Source: Schlesneria sp. DSM 10557 (GTDB lineage Bacteria; Planctomycetota; Planctomycetia; Planctomycetales; Planctomycetaceae). Taken from it: a DNA stretch of 64,000 bases. Shown in pieces: positions 46,767 through 55,364 of this stretch (its first letter is position 1; every line of letters begins with the position of its first letter). The stretch lies in the NCBI RefSeq assembly GCF_041860085.1, contig NZ_CP124747.1, positions 558,001 to 622,000 of the forward strand, read 5' to 3'. Under the pieces are notes generated by a model that saw only the letters and a program-made list of their open reading frames with translations, was not told the DNA's origin and made no database searches. A program made the translations under genes and the position numbers.

Positions 46767-49733
46767 CTACTGTGGCTGGGCTTCGCTGCTCAGGTAACTG
46801 ACAAGGTCTCGCACTTCCTGAATGGAAAGCCGGTTGAGCAGACCTTCGGGCATCATGGAAACCGACTGCTGCTGCCGGTCTTCGATGTCCTGCGTTGCGA
46901 CGACCACTCGGTCCGTTGCGGTTTGCAGTGTAATCGTGCTCGCGTCTTCCCCCTTCACGATTCCATTGATGACTCGTCCGTCCTTCAACTCGACAATCGT
47001 CACGCGGTACGCATGCCCCACGAGTGCGCTGGGGTCCATGACATTGATCAAGATGTAATCGAGATCCGTTCGCTGAGCCCCGGTGAGATCGGGACCAACC
47101 TGTCGCCCTTCCCCAAAGAGTGTGTGACATGAAGCACAATTTTTCTGGAAGAGTGCCCGTCCGTTCTTTGGATTGGCCGTTTGTGGGTCACCTTCAAGAA
47201 CCTGCTTCTTCATCGAGGCAATCTGCTGAGCTCGTTCTTCAGTCGACGGCTTTGCGCCAAACAACTTGTTGACCAGTTCCTTCAACTTCGGTTCCTTGAA
47301 CCGCTGTAACTGACGGATGTCGAATTCCGACAGATCCTGTCGATCGATCTGACCCGCGTCGACCGCCGAGACGAGAGCCAGAGCAGTCTTTTCACGAGCC
47401 GTTAGCGTGCTGATCGCGTCGAGTTTCTCTGCGTCGGTCAACAACGCGTACATTCCAAGCAGGGCACTGCCCACTTCTTCTCGATCAAAACCCGCCAGTC
47501 CTCGAATGGCTGAAGCCCGCAGTTCAGAGTCACCAAGACGGTCAAGCAGCAGGTCTGCTACTCCTGGACGCCGCGTGGTCACGAGGTCGGCGAGTGCCCG
47601 CTCACGCTGGGCGGCGTCAATTTTGTCATTCTGCACGATCTTGACGAACTCGTTGTAAGACGCGTCGCTCCCCTGAACGAGCGAAATGCGGTGACTCAAC
47701 TCCCGCACGTTGGCGTCGGAACTCATCGCATAGCGATCGGCAACCGCGGCCCAGCCGGGATCCGCCTTCAGATCACGTCGTCCTTCGATGGCGGAATAGA
47801 GCCCCGTCAGAACATCACGCTGCGTGGCAACGTTATCGTCCGACTCTTCCAGCCAACGTAAGACGGGCGCGAATCGGGGGGATGGCCGCGTGGCCAGATG
47901 TCGTGCGATAAATTGACGCAACTTGGGAATTTTCGTCTGCAGCGCCAGTGGCAGAACTTCATCGTCCGCGAGCGAGATCAGAGGCTCGATGCCATACCAT
48001 GTCAGCAGGACAAGGTTCGTATCAGGAGCATCTGAGGCATGGCTGACAAGTCCGGCTGCAATCGCCTTTCGCTGATCGAGTGGCAGGCGTTGAAGGCCAG
48101 AGGCGAGCTGCAAACGAACGTAAGGAGACGAGTCTCGGCGGGCAAGTTCCGCCAGACGCGAGACTACTTCAGGAGAAGCGGTTTTCTCTTCCAGGGCCAG
48201 GCGCACGCCCCAGCCACGGTGGGTGTCATCGCGTGAGCGGAGCAATGAATTCAGATTGTACTCATTCAATTCGCCAATCGCATGCAGTGTCCAGGCATAC
48301 TGCAGTGATTTCGACGTTTGACCGTTGCCGGCATCGATCATGAGTGCATCGAAATCTTTGTTAAGCCGGTTACGGGCCTGCGACGACAGTTTCTTCTGAA
48401 CCGATCGTTCTTGAAGAATTCGACGTGCCGAGTTGGCCCGAAGTCCGTCCTTCATCGACAGCAGATCAATCAATTGATCGTCAGAGAGCTTGGCAAGATT
48501 CCCGTAGGCGGGGTGATTGGTTCCGTAAGTGACCTTGAAAATTCGGCCATTCCCGCGGTGGATTGTCAGATCGTCGTAGTTGTGACATTCGCCCGTGTCG
48601 GACCAGTCAGTGAAATAGATCCCGTCCGGACCCTGCTTGACGCAGACGCCACGGAACCAGGGATCACCAGACGGGGCAAAATCCGTCTGATGTCGCGCGA
48701 CATAGCCTGAGGCGTGGCGTTCCAGCAAGTCACGGTTGAGACGCTGACCATGGATATTCAGCGTAAACAGATTGTTGTGGTATTCGGCGGGAAACTGGTC
48801 GCCGACGTAAATCATGGCTCCCGAGTGGGCATGTCCCCCACCGGCCTCACCGTGCTTTCCTTTGCCGTCGCGGGAACCTTCCCAGGTCCCCCCCGCCCAG
48901 TGGATGTGGTCAGCACAAGTCTGCATCAACTCGAACGTCATCGGGTTAAAGTCCTGTCCAAACATCCGCTTGAAACGGGAGCCCGGGACCACGTGAAAAA
49001 CGTGTTCGATGACGCAGTTTGTCAGAAATGCTTCTCCTCGGTCGTCAAATGCCAGCCCCCAGGGGTTGGTCGTTCCGTGAGCAACGACTTCGAAATCGTG
49101 CCGCACGGGATGATAGCGCCAGATTCCACAATTCATCGGGACTCGCTGGGCGTCCGGAGTTCCCGGCTTGCCGATACGGGAGTTCGAAAGGATTCCGTTG
49201 CAACCGTACAGCCAGCCGTCGGGGCCCCAGGTGAGGCTATTGGCCACGTTGTGAATTGCCTTCACGTCGAAACCGTCCAGAAGCACTTGAGCCGGTCCGT
49301 CTGGAACGTCATCTCCGTTCGCATCGGGAATGAAGATCAGTTTAGGAATTGCGGTGACGAAAACTCCGCCGAAGCCGAATTCCACAGAACTGAGGTTGAC
49401 CCCTTTGTCCAGAAAGACCGTCCGCTTGTCGAACTGTCCGTCCCCGTCAACGTCTTCGAGGATCAGGATGCGGTCCGTTCCTTCAGTCACGTTGGCAGGC
49501 TGCCACTTGGGATAGGTTCGGCATTCGACCACCCACATTCGTCCTCGATCATCGAACGTGATCGACATCGGCTGCGAAACATCGGGCTCACCGGCAAACA
49601 ATGTGGCCCGGAATCCTTCCGGAAGCGAAATGCTGGCAGCCGCTTCTTTCGGAGGGAGAGGTCCATCGGCCGCAGCAGCCAGTCCGGGGACCATGAACAA
49701 CATCATCGTCATCAATGCCGAAGATCGAGTCAT
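46767..49733 (-). CDS. PVC-type heme protein with dehydrogenase propeller and HEAT-like repeats
   Basis: This is a 988-residue exported protein with a signal peptide (~1-22), a TIGR02604-type propeller at ~35-430 (PMSITFDDRGRMWVVECRTYP... NPWGLAFDDRGEAFLTNC... HIHWAGGTWEGSRDGKGKHG), helical HEAT-like repeats (~430-820), and a C-terminal heme domain with CASCHTLFGEGRQVGPDLTG and DPSALVGHAYRVT. It lacks the N-terminal jelly roll of the protein at 36014. The start has GAGAGAA upstream. It is likely to oxidise an extracytoplasmic substrate, but this is inference. Confidence 0.92.
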   Translation of the reverse strand: MTRSSALMTMMLFMVPGLAAAADGPLPPKEAAASISLPEGFRATLFAGEPDVSQPMSITFDDRGRMWVVECRTYPKWQPANVTEGTDRILILEDVDGDGQFDKRTVFLDKGVNLSSVEFGFGGVFVTAIPKLIFIPDANGDDVPDGPAQVLLDGFDVKAIHNVANSLTWGPDGWLYGCNGILSNSRIGKPGTPDAQRVPMNCGIWRYHPVRHDFEVVAHGTTNPWGLAFDDRGEAFLTNCVIEHVFHVVPGSRFKRMFGQDFNPMTFELMQTCADHIHWAGGTWEGSRDGKGKHGEAGGGHAHSGAMIYVGDQFPAEYHNNLFTLNIHGQRLNRDLLERHASGYVARHQTDFAPSGDPWFRGVCVKQGPDGIYFTDWSDTGECHNYDDLTIHRGNGRIFKVTYGTNHPAYGNLAKLSDDQLIDLLSMKDGLRANSARRILQERSVQKKLSSQARNRLNKDFDALMIDAGNGQTSKSLQYAWTLHAIGELNEYNLNSLLRSRDDTHRGWGVRLALEEKTASPEVVSRLAELARRDSSPYVRLQLASGLQRLPLDQRKAIAAGLVSHASDAPDTNLVLLTWYGIEPLISLADDEVLPLALQTKIPKLRQFIARHLATRPSPRFAPVLRWLEESDDNVATQRDVLTGLYSAIEGRRDLKADPGWAAVADRYAMSSDANVRELSHRISLVQGSDASYNEFVKIVQNDKIDAAQRERALADLVTTRRPGVADLLLDRLGDSELRASAIRGLAGFDREEVGSALLGMYALLTDAEKLDAISTLTAREKTALALVSAVDAGQIDRQDLSEFDIRQLQRFKEPKLKELVNKLFGAKPSTEERAQQIASMKKQVLEGDPQTANPKNGRALFQKNCASCHTLFGEGRQVGPDLTGAQRTDLDYILINVMDPSALVGHAYRVTIVELKDGRVINGIVKGEDASTITLQTATDRVVVATQDIEDRQQQSVSMMPEGLLNRLSIQEVRDLVSYLSSEAQPQ

Positions 49734-50244
49734 CAGTTCTCTCTTTCAGGGGTGAACGTAGTTCGCAATATCGTAATGACCCCGGCTGGAAATGTTGAGT
49801 GACCCATGTCGAGCGATTTTTTCTGAGAGCAGAAAGGTAAAAGAGTTGAGCCCGGCGGCATGTCGCAGCTTTTGCGGCCGGTGTCCGAGACGGCAGAGTC
49901 AGATCGGAATGGCTTTTGTCGGCGTTGTCCCGAATGCTCGCCCCGGGCTCTCGCGCCGTGGACTTCAATCGATGGGGGCGTTCGGGAGACCCAGAGGCCC
50001 AGCCGGGCTGTTGGCACGGGCCGAGCCTTCAAGGTTGATGTGATGAGCCGGTGAGGGGGGAAATGGAGGAGGCTCAACGCCGTCAGTCCAGTCGTCCACA
50101 TCAGAAATCGCGTGACAGGTGTGGACCGCGACTTCTTTATTTGGCGACTGGACTGATGCAGTTGAGCAGGCTGATTTCTTTTGGGTAAAGCCCTGTCGGC
50201 ATGCGGCAGGACTGAAGAATGTCGTCCCGCTTGCGACGTCTAGA
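49734..50244. other. Intergenic region, nothing identified
   Basis: This 511-base gap lies between two minus-strand genes. Small frames occur on both strands but none has a family, signal peptide or convincing ribosome-binding site. The promoter of the PVC heme gene should lie just right of 49733. Confidence 0.45.
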
Positions 50245-51042
50245 TCAGTGAGTCAGGCCCAGGCTACGGCGGCGGCGATAGGCACCCACGGCGATTCCGA
50301 TACCGCCAAGCCCTAACAGGGCGAAGGAGGATGGCTCGGGGACATTGGCAGGAGGCTGGATCGTTGTGCTGAAGGTGTGATTGTCGCTTTCAAAACTACT
50401 TCCCAATGGATTGGGATAGATGTTCGTAAAGACGATTTTGTCAAAAAGATTGCCCGCATCCGTCGAGTAGAAATTCACGAAGACATAGGGTTCTGAGGGG
50501 TTGGCTCCGAGGAATGGAGCGTTGGGATTCCCGTAGTACGCGGGTGAGAGCGAGGAAAGGTATGAAGCTGTCGCGGTGAAAGTGTCAACCAGAGTGTTCC
50601 CGAGGAAGAACTCGATCTTATTGGCGGCATCCGCGGCCGAGATCCACATGCCGAAATAGGCCTGCGGCGCGTTTTGGGAAGGATCGCTGGTCTTCGTGAG
50701 CGTCAACGTGACGGGAAACTGATCCGTGACATTCAGATACTGTCCGTTTCCCCCTGCACCACCGTACTGGTTTGCAGTGTTGTTGAATTGATTGTTGGTA
50801 TAAGTCGCGGTCAGGTCTCCTGGCAGGTTGAATGTCTGAGAACCATGGTAGCCCGGATTCGCCGAATCGAAGTTAATGGTGGTGGTGTTCACCGCGCTCG
50901 AAGTCTGCACTCCGGCTGCTTCATAGGTATGGACTAATCCCGCTTCTGTGGACTGAAAAGTGAGGGAGACTGCCGCGAAGGCAATTGCCAGCACCTTGCG
51001 GTAGGCTAATAGAGGTAGACCTAAATTCGAAGTTGGATTCAC
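50245..51042 (-). CDS. PEP-CTERM sorting domain protein
   Basis: The 265-residue secreted protein has a signal peptide (core LAIAFAAVSLTFQSTEA) and a C-terminal VPEPSSFALLGLGGIGIAVG helix followed by RRRR, the PEP-CTERM sorting signal recognised by exosortase. The middle is beta-rich with many Asn, Thr, Gly and Tyr, as in extracellular surface proteins of this group. The start is GTG at 51042 with AGAAGG nine bases upstream, and no Met occurs before the middle of the protein. Exosortase genes are not in the window. Confidence 0.9.
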   Translation of the reverse strand: MNPTSNLGLPLLAYRKVLAIAFAAVSLTFQSTEAGLVHTYEAAGVQTSSAVNTTTINFDSANPGYHGSQTFNLPGDLTATYTNNQFNNTANQYGGAGGNGQYLNVTDQFPVTLTLTKTSDPSQNAPQAYFGMWISAADAANKIEFFLGNTLVDTFTATASYLSSLSPAYYGNPNAPFLGANPSEPYVFVNFYSTDAGNLFDKIVFTNIYPNPLGSSFESDNHTFSTTIQPPANVPEPSSFALLGLGGIGIAVGAYRRRRSLGLTH

Positions 51043-51626
51043 GTAGTTCGCCTTCTGTTAAAATTGGGCACCGCCTCGTATGAACGCACTGCATTCACTC
51101 GAGTTTCGAAATGGGAGGGCCGCTTTCGGCCAACGAAATCAACGTATGTAAGGGCGTGTGATGCCCACGCGACAACACGTCCTATCCCACCTCGCGATGC
51201 GAACTGGCGATGGAAGTGCGCGGCACCACCAATTAAGAGAAGCTGAACGTAAGCGCAATTCAGCTTGTTCAGTCACCTCTGCAGAGGGACCTGAACGGAT
51301 GATGCTAGGAGGGTGTTTCAAGGTGGCCAGCGGAATTTTAAATTTTTTCTGCGATTTCGCGGAAAGTGCCAGATAACGCTTAAATTCTCGACATGAACCG
51401 GTCCCGCATTCTTCACGGCATAGCCGATGCGACGCGGTCCTTTCGGCGCTCAGTCAACCCGTAGCGCACAACGTTTTTATCGTAGATGACAGATAATTTG
51501 CCGAGGGCGGGACGGGTGGCACGATAGAGCACGGTGCGTAGAGATCCGCCACCCCCGGTCTTATCCCACTCGAACGACGCGCTGGCTATTGAATTCTGGT
51601 GAACTGCGTCCAAGGGGATGAGAGGA
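51043..51626. other. Intergenic region upstream of the PEP-CTERM gene
   Basis: This gap is about 580 bases. An AT-rich run near 51330-51352 may be promoter DNA for the PEP-CTERM gene. A 66-codon minus frame at 51413-51613 starts with TTG and is not convincing. Confidence 0.4.
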
Positions 51627-51953
51627 CTACGCCGAGTGTTCGGGATCCACTAACTTCAAATATGCGGTTTCCAGACAATTATCGATGGATTCTGCGATGA
51701 GAACGGCTTCTTCGTGGGTTGAACACTGGACTTCAAAACCGTCCGGCATCCCGGGGGATGGGAAGATTTCTACACTGCGGCCGTCACGTGACGGCCTGGC
51801 AAAGGGACGATCAGCTAAGAGGCAGCCGACGGAATCGACCTCGGCCCCTTCGATCAGAATCCTGATGGAATAGGTATCCTTGTTCGTATACGGAACGGCA
51901 GAGAGCTGTTCTGTTTCGATGGCTCGCAAAAACTGATCAGCGTTCGCAGGCAC
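51627..51953 (-). CDS. Small hypothetical protein
   Basis: This 108-residue cytosolic-looking protein has a GTG start with a strong GGAGGG site nine bases before it. It is acidic and mixed alpha/beta (YSIRILIEGAEVDSVGCLLAD, then FEVQCSTHEEAVLIAESIDNCLETAYLKL). No family is recognised. It lies 116 bases downstream of another small gene on the same strand. Confidence 0.65.
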   Translation of the reverse strand: MPANADQFLRAIETEQLSAVPYTNKDTYSIRILIEGAEVDSVGCLLADRPFARPSRDGRSVEIFPSPGMPDGFEVQCSTHEEAVLIAESIDNCLETAYLKLVDPEHSA

Positions 51954-52069
51954 AATAGAATCCCTCCTCAGTGCGCCGCAACCTCAGCCCAACGCAACGT
52001 CGAACCTCGCGAGCCCGACGCGGACGAGAAATCTTCCATCAATTGTTCGTTCAGAGACCAATGTGTTCG

Positions 52070-52324
52070 TCAATTGACTGAGGGGACCGGAATTCGGCTT
52101 CGTTCGCGGAGCGGAACCAGAAATTCCAGGTGTCCGTCCCCTCGATCAGCTTCGACCGGAATGAGGTCATCGTCAGAGAAGCAGGCGTCGTCCACAAGCT
52201 CCAGCAACCTCTGGATCGCGGCTCCAGGCAACCATCCCCCCGCTGTAATCTGTGGTGCGTTATTGAACCAGGCCGTCCAGTGGCTGAGCTTACGCTCGAC
52301 AGTAATCTTGACGAACATCTTCAT
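52070..52324 (-). CDS. Small hypothetical protein
   Basis: This 84-residue protein has a predicted mixed alpha/beta fold (MFVKITVERKLSHWTAWFNN, then QRLLELVDDACFSDDDLIP). The ATG follows GGAAAAAGATC. No family is recognised. The gene may be co-transcribed with the small gene that follows at 51953. Confidence 0.6.
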   Translation of the reverse strand: MKMFVKITVERKLSHWTAWFNNAPQITAGGWLPGAAIQRLLELVDDACFSDDDLIPVEADRGDGHLEFLVPLRERSRIPVPSVN

Positions 52325-52406
52325 GATCTTTTTCCGGAATGGGGCAGTGCCAAGTATCAGCGAGATTCGCAGTTGTCATGCCAACCCCTACTAACCTCGC
52401 AAAATC

Positions 52407-52453
52407 GATCTCGATAAGGCAAATTCATTTAAGGAATTTGCCTTATCGAGATC
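52407..52453. terminator. Perfect 20-bp inverted repeat, terminator of the zinc-ribbon gene
   Basis: Arms 52407-52426 and 52434-52453 match perfectly around a seven-base loop. On the minus strand the stem is followed by GATTTTGCG, which fits a terminator for the gene ending at 52669. It may also stop transcription from the other side. It is the main content of the gap 52325-52668. Confidence 0.7.
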
Positions 52454-52668
52454 TTTCAGCCAGCTGCGGAAAAAAGAGGAGTCGTTTGTTCATTATGATT
52501 GACTGTTTGTATCGGCAAGTCGCAAGCCAACAAGTGCTCGCCTTTCACAGATCGCTTCACTGCGTCTGAAGCCTCATTGAGAACGCCCGAGCGGCAGACG
52601 GGCTCTGCTTTCTCGCACGAGCTAGACCACTCCCGTCGAAGAGCAGATCACCCGATCGGACAGAACTC

Positions 52669-53886
52669 TCAGCGGAAACCGTCGTCGATCATGAAGCGAA
52701 CATCTCCGTGATTGCCTGACATCGCCCAGAAGATGAAGATGAGGATTGTCACGAACAGGACTGCAAAGCCAATCTTCACCCAACTGTAAGGTCGATGGCC
52801 AGAGACTTCTCCTGTCGCTGCATTCATCATGACCTGATAGGTCTTTCCACGATAACGATAGGCGAGCAACCACACGGGGAGCAGAATATGTTTGAAGGTA
52901 ACCGCCGAGTAGTTCGTTTGCTGTGAGTGGACTTGCTGGGTGTCTCCCCCAATCCGCTGGCGGACTTCCATCGATAATGAGGACTCAATTCTCTGCCGTG
53001 CAAATTGAAAACCGTCGTCCAGTTCAACGTCATACGTACGTGAGTAGAATCCTGCGAGAACTTCCGGGGTGAAGGGAATCATTCGGTCCAGTGGCCAAGG
53101 CTCAAGCGCTTCCACCAGATCAAGATGTTGTTGCCCGACAGCAATAATGGGGACATCGTCGAAAAACCGTTGAAAGTCTCCGCTCCGATACGTCCACCGG
53201 ATTCGTTGTTCTGTTCGCCGGTTGTTTCCTTCCCCCACGGTGACGAGATAGATGTCTCCTCGCTGTCCCGCGTATCGTGTGTAAGTCATGGAGTCATAGG
53301 TGAAGAAGGGCATGTAGACCCCATTGAACTTGCCTGTCACTCCCTGCCTCAGGAACTCATTGGGAGCCCACCACAGTGACTTGACCCATGCTCTTAAATT
53401 GGCTGCTGCCGTCGCCTGGGGTATCAGAAAAGGGAGGACGCCGTCGACAGGAATGCGACTGACCGAGTCATGGATATTGTCCCGCTGCAGCGGAGAAGCG
53501 CAATACGGGCACTGTGAACTGGTCAATGTCCCCTGAAAGATAACGTCGGCGCCGCAAGCGGAACAGCGGATAGCATGCTGTGTGTTCTCATTCTCGGCCT
53601 CTGCGCCCTCTTTCTCCTTGATCCTCTTCAGCCGTTCGAGCATCTCGAGGTAGTCCCGTTCGACGATGGGGACATCTCTGGGTGGTTCGATCTGCTTGAT
53701 GGCCGCACAGTAGGGGCATTGGAGACTTTGCTGGCCGACGGAGAAGACAAGATCCGCGCCACAGCGGTCGCAGGGAAAGATGCGCCCCTTGCCTGCGTCG
53801 ATCGATTCACCCGGCTTCCGACGAGGAACTCGCGGCGGGTTCGACGAAAAGTGGCCTTCCAGATCAGGTGGAATCGGCATGCTCAT
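52669..53886 (-). CDS. Double zinc-ribbon membrane protein
   Basis: The 405-residue protein has two zinc ribbons, CDRCGADLVFSVGQQSLQCPYC at ~39-60 and CSACGADVIFQGTLTSSQCPYC, the latter around 108-129. A coiled coil lies between them (~75-100). A large beta-rich domain (~130-350) precedes a C-terminal membrane helix (~370-390). Relatives are often mislabelled as primosomal or helicase proteins, but no ATPase motif is present here. Possible role in membrane-linked scaffolding or degradation targeting is only speculation. Confidence 0.8.
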   Translation of the reverse strand: MSMPIPPDLEGHFSSNPPRVPRRKPGESIDAGKGRIFPCDRCGADLVFSVGQQSLQCPYCAAIKQIEPPRDVPIVERDYLEMLERLKRIKEKEGAEAENENTQHAIRCSACGADVIFQGTLTSSQCPYCASPLQRDNIHDSVSRIPVDGVLPFLIPQATAAANLRAWVKSLWWAPNEFLRQGVTGKFNGVYMPFFTYDSMTYTRYAGQRGDIYLVTVGEGNNRRTEQRIRWTYRSGDFQRFFDDVPIIAVGQQHLDLVEALEPWPLDRMIPFTPEVLAGFYSRTYDVELDDGFQFARQRIESSLSMEVRQRIGGDTQQVHSQQTNYSAVTFKHILLPVWLLAYRYRGKTYQVMMNAATGEVSGHRPYSWVKIGFAVLFVTILIFIFWAMSGNHGDVRFMIDDGFR

Positions 53887-54443
53887 ACGACTTCTCTATC
53901 GGGAACGACGAATAGGGACTTGTTACCACCTGTTCGGACAATCACGTAAGGCACCGGACCTGTCGAGGCTCTGACCTCAGTCCTGACTGGAGCGACGATG
54001 GTAGTCAAAGAATGGCGTTCCATAGACTAGCGGCAACCCCGATGAACTTCGAACGAGGTCCTTGTATCCACCCCGTGAGCGCAAGAGACCGCTGAGGGAT
54101 TTTCTCTCGCTCGGGTTGATGATGATATTCGTGGTTGAGAATGCCGCACCCTCAGAAGCATGTTACGACGTCCCGTTCGTCTCTTGCGCATTGAGTGACA
54201 CCCAGAGCAGTTGTCCCGATTCTATCCCTCGCTGGGCAAAAACCTGCTGGTGTTTTGCTGCGAAGGAATCGCTAGAGGTGACTTTTCGTTTGGTTGACCA
54301 CTGCATGGCGCGTGCTCAGGCCGCTGGAGTTACCGGGGCGGGCAAAGGACGACTGTGGGGTAACTCAATCTCGATGGCGAATTGTCCAGTCGGCTTCGAA
54401 CTGGTTCTCAGCAGAGATTCGCCCTTCGGTATCGGACGTCGAC
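53887..54443. other. Intergenic region, nothing convincing
   Basis: This 557-base gap lies between two minus-strand genes. A plus-strand frame from 54062 to 54493 overlaps the end of the hydrolase gene on the other strand and has no recognisable product. I see no repeats here. Confidence 0.4.
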
Positions 54444-55295
54444 CTACTTCTTTTGGGGAAGGCCGAGGGCGTCGGCACAGTGCGGGTCGTTGAACATCTT
54501 CGTGTGGTCATGTTCAACATCCCCGGCAATGACCAGCTTCCATCCAAATGGCCACTGCCGGTCGTCAGCCAGTTTTTTTGCCGCCTTGAACGCGTTCTGA
54601 CCACGCTCGAACCGTGTTAAACCCTGGACATCGGCAGCAGGCGTGACGTCCAGGTATTCATCCCGTTCGATGTCTTTGGAACCCAGGTAGAGGGTCAGTG
54701 GTTGAGCGAGGAAGGCCTTCATTTGATCGTCGGATTGAAGGTGCTGCGGAAGCTGGCCAAATCCGAGTGGGAATTCCGCGCTGCGGCTGGGAAAGAGCAA
54801 GGTCCCCGGGTTGGCAGCGACGATCCGCTTGGCGCCAGTATTGACGAACCCCGTGGTCCTCATCAGAAACTGGCCTCCGCCGGAATGGCCGATCAGGTAA
54901 AGCGGCATCTCCGGTCGTGCTTCCCTTCGGCGAATCTCCTTCGCGATCCGATTGATGTATTCGCCCGTCCATTCTTCCGGGGGGGAAGCCTCGCCTTCCC
55001 GCATGATGCCGCCGAACTGATACTTCCGCTTCGGAAACGTCGTGTCATCGAACTTCGGGGCGACAATCAACGCTCCAAAGCGATTTCCCATCTCCACCGA
55101 GTCATCCCGGTATTCATCCGCGTTTCGCAGGACACCATGAAAAACCATCAGCAATGGACCGTCGCTGTAATCCGCAGGCTTGTAGGTGTAGAGGGGGATG
55201 GAGACCTCCCCAAACTGCACATCGACAACAGATTTTCCGATCGGTAGCGGTTCGACATCCGCGAACAGCAGACTCATCATCATCAGCACATGCAT
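54444..55295 (-). CDS. Alpha/beta hydrolase
   Basis: The 283-residue protein with a short hydrophobic N-terminus (MHVLMMMSLLFADVEP) may be exported. The oxyanion-region strand LLMVFHGVLRNADEY, the nucleophile elbow GHSGGG (Ser in the middle), and a late His (GDVEHDHTKMF) fit the alpha/beta hydrolase fold. The acid is probably Asp in YLGSKDIERDEY. It resembles secreted carboxylesterases and PHB-depolymerase-like proteins. The substrate is unknown. It lies 69 bases downstream of the cyclase-like gene on the same strand. Confidence 0.85.
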   Translation of the reverse strand: MHVLMMMSLLFADVEPLPIGKSVVDVQFGEVSIPLYTYKPADYSDGPLLMVFHGVLRNADEYRDDSVEMGNRFGALIVAPKFDDTTFPKRKYQFGGIMREGEASPPEEWTGEYINRIAKEIRRREARPEMPLYLIGHSGGGQFLMRTTGFVNTGAKRIVAANPGTLLFPSRSAEFPLGFGQLPQHLQSDDQMKAFLAQPLTLYLGSKDIERDEYLDVTPAADVQGLTRFERGQNAFKAAKKLADDRQWPFGWKLVIAGDVEHDHTKMFNDPHCADALGLPQKK

Positions 55296-55364
55296 CAGTG
55301 CGAATTCCTCAAATCCGTGATCCCCATGAAAGCCGCCGACGTAGAGACGGGAGTTCCAGGTTGA

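Noticed and set aside
51413-51613. Possible 66-residue gene on minus, 13 bases after the small gene at 51627
   Set aside because: It depends on a TTG start without a ribosome-binding site. A real small gene is possible but not supported.
54062-54493. Plus-strand 143-codon frame with a signal-like N-terminus
   Set aside because: It overlaps the end of the hydrolase gene antisense and has no conserved look; probably chance.
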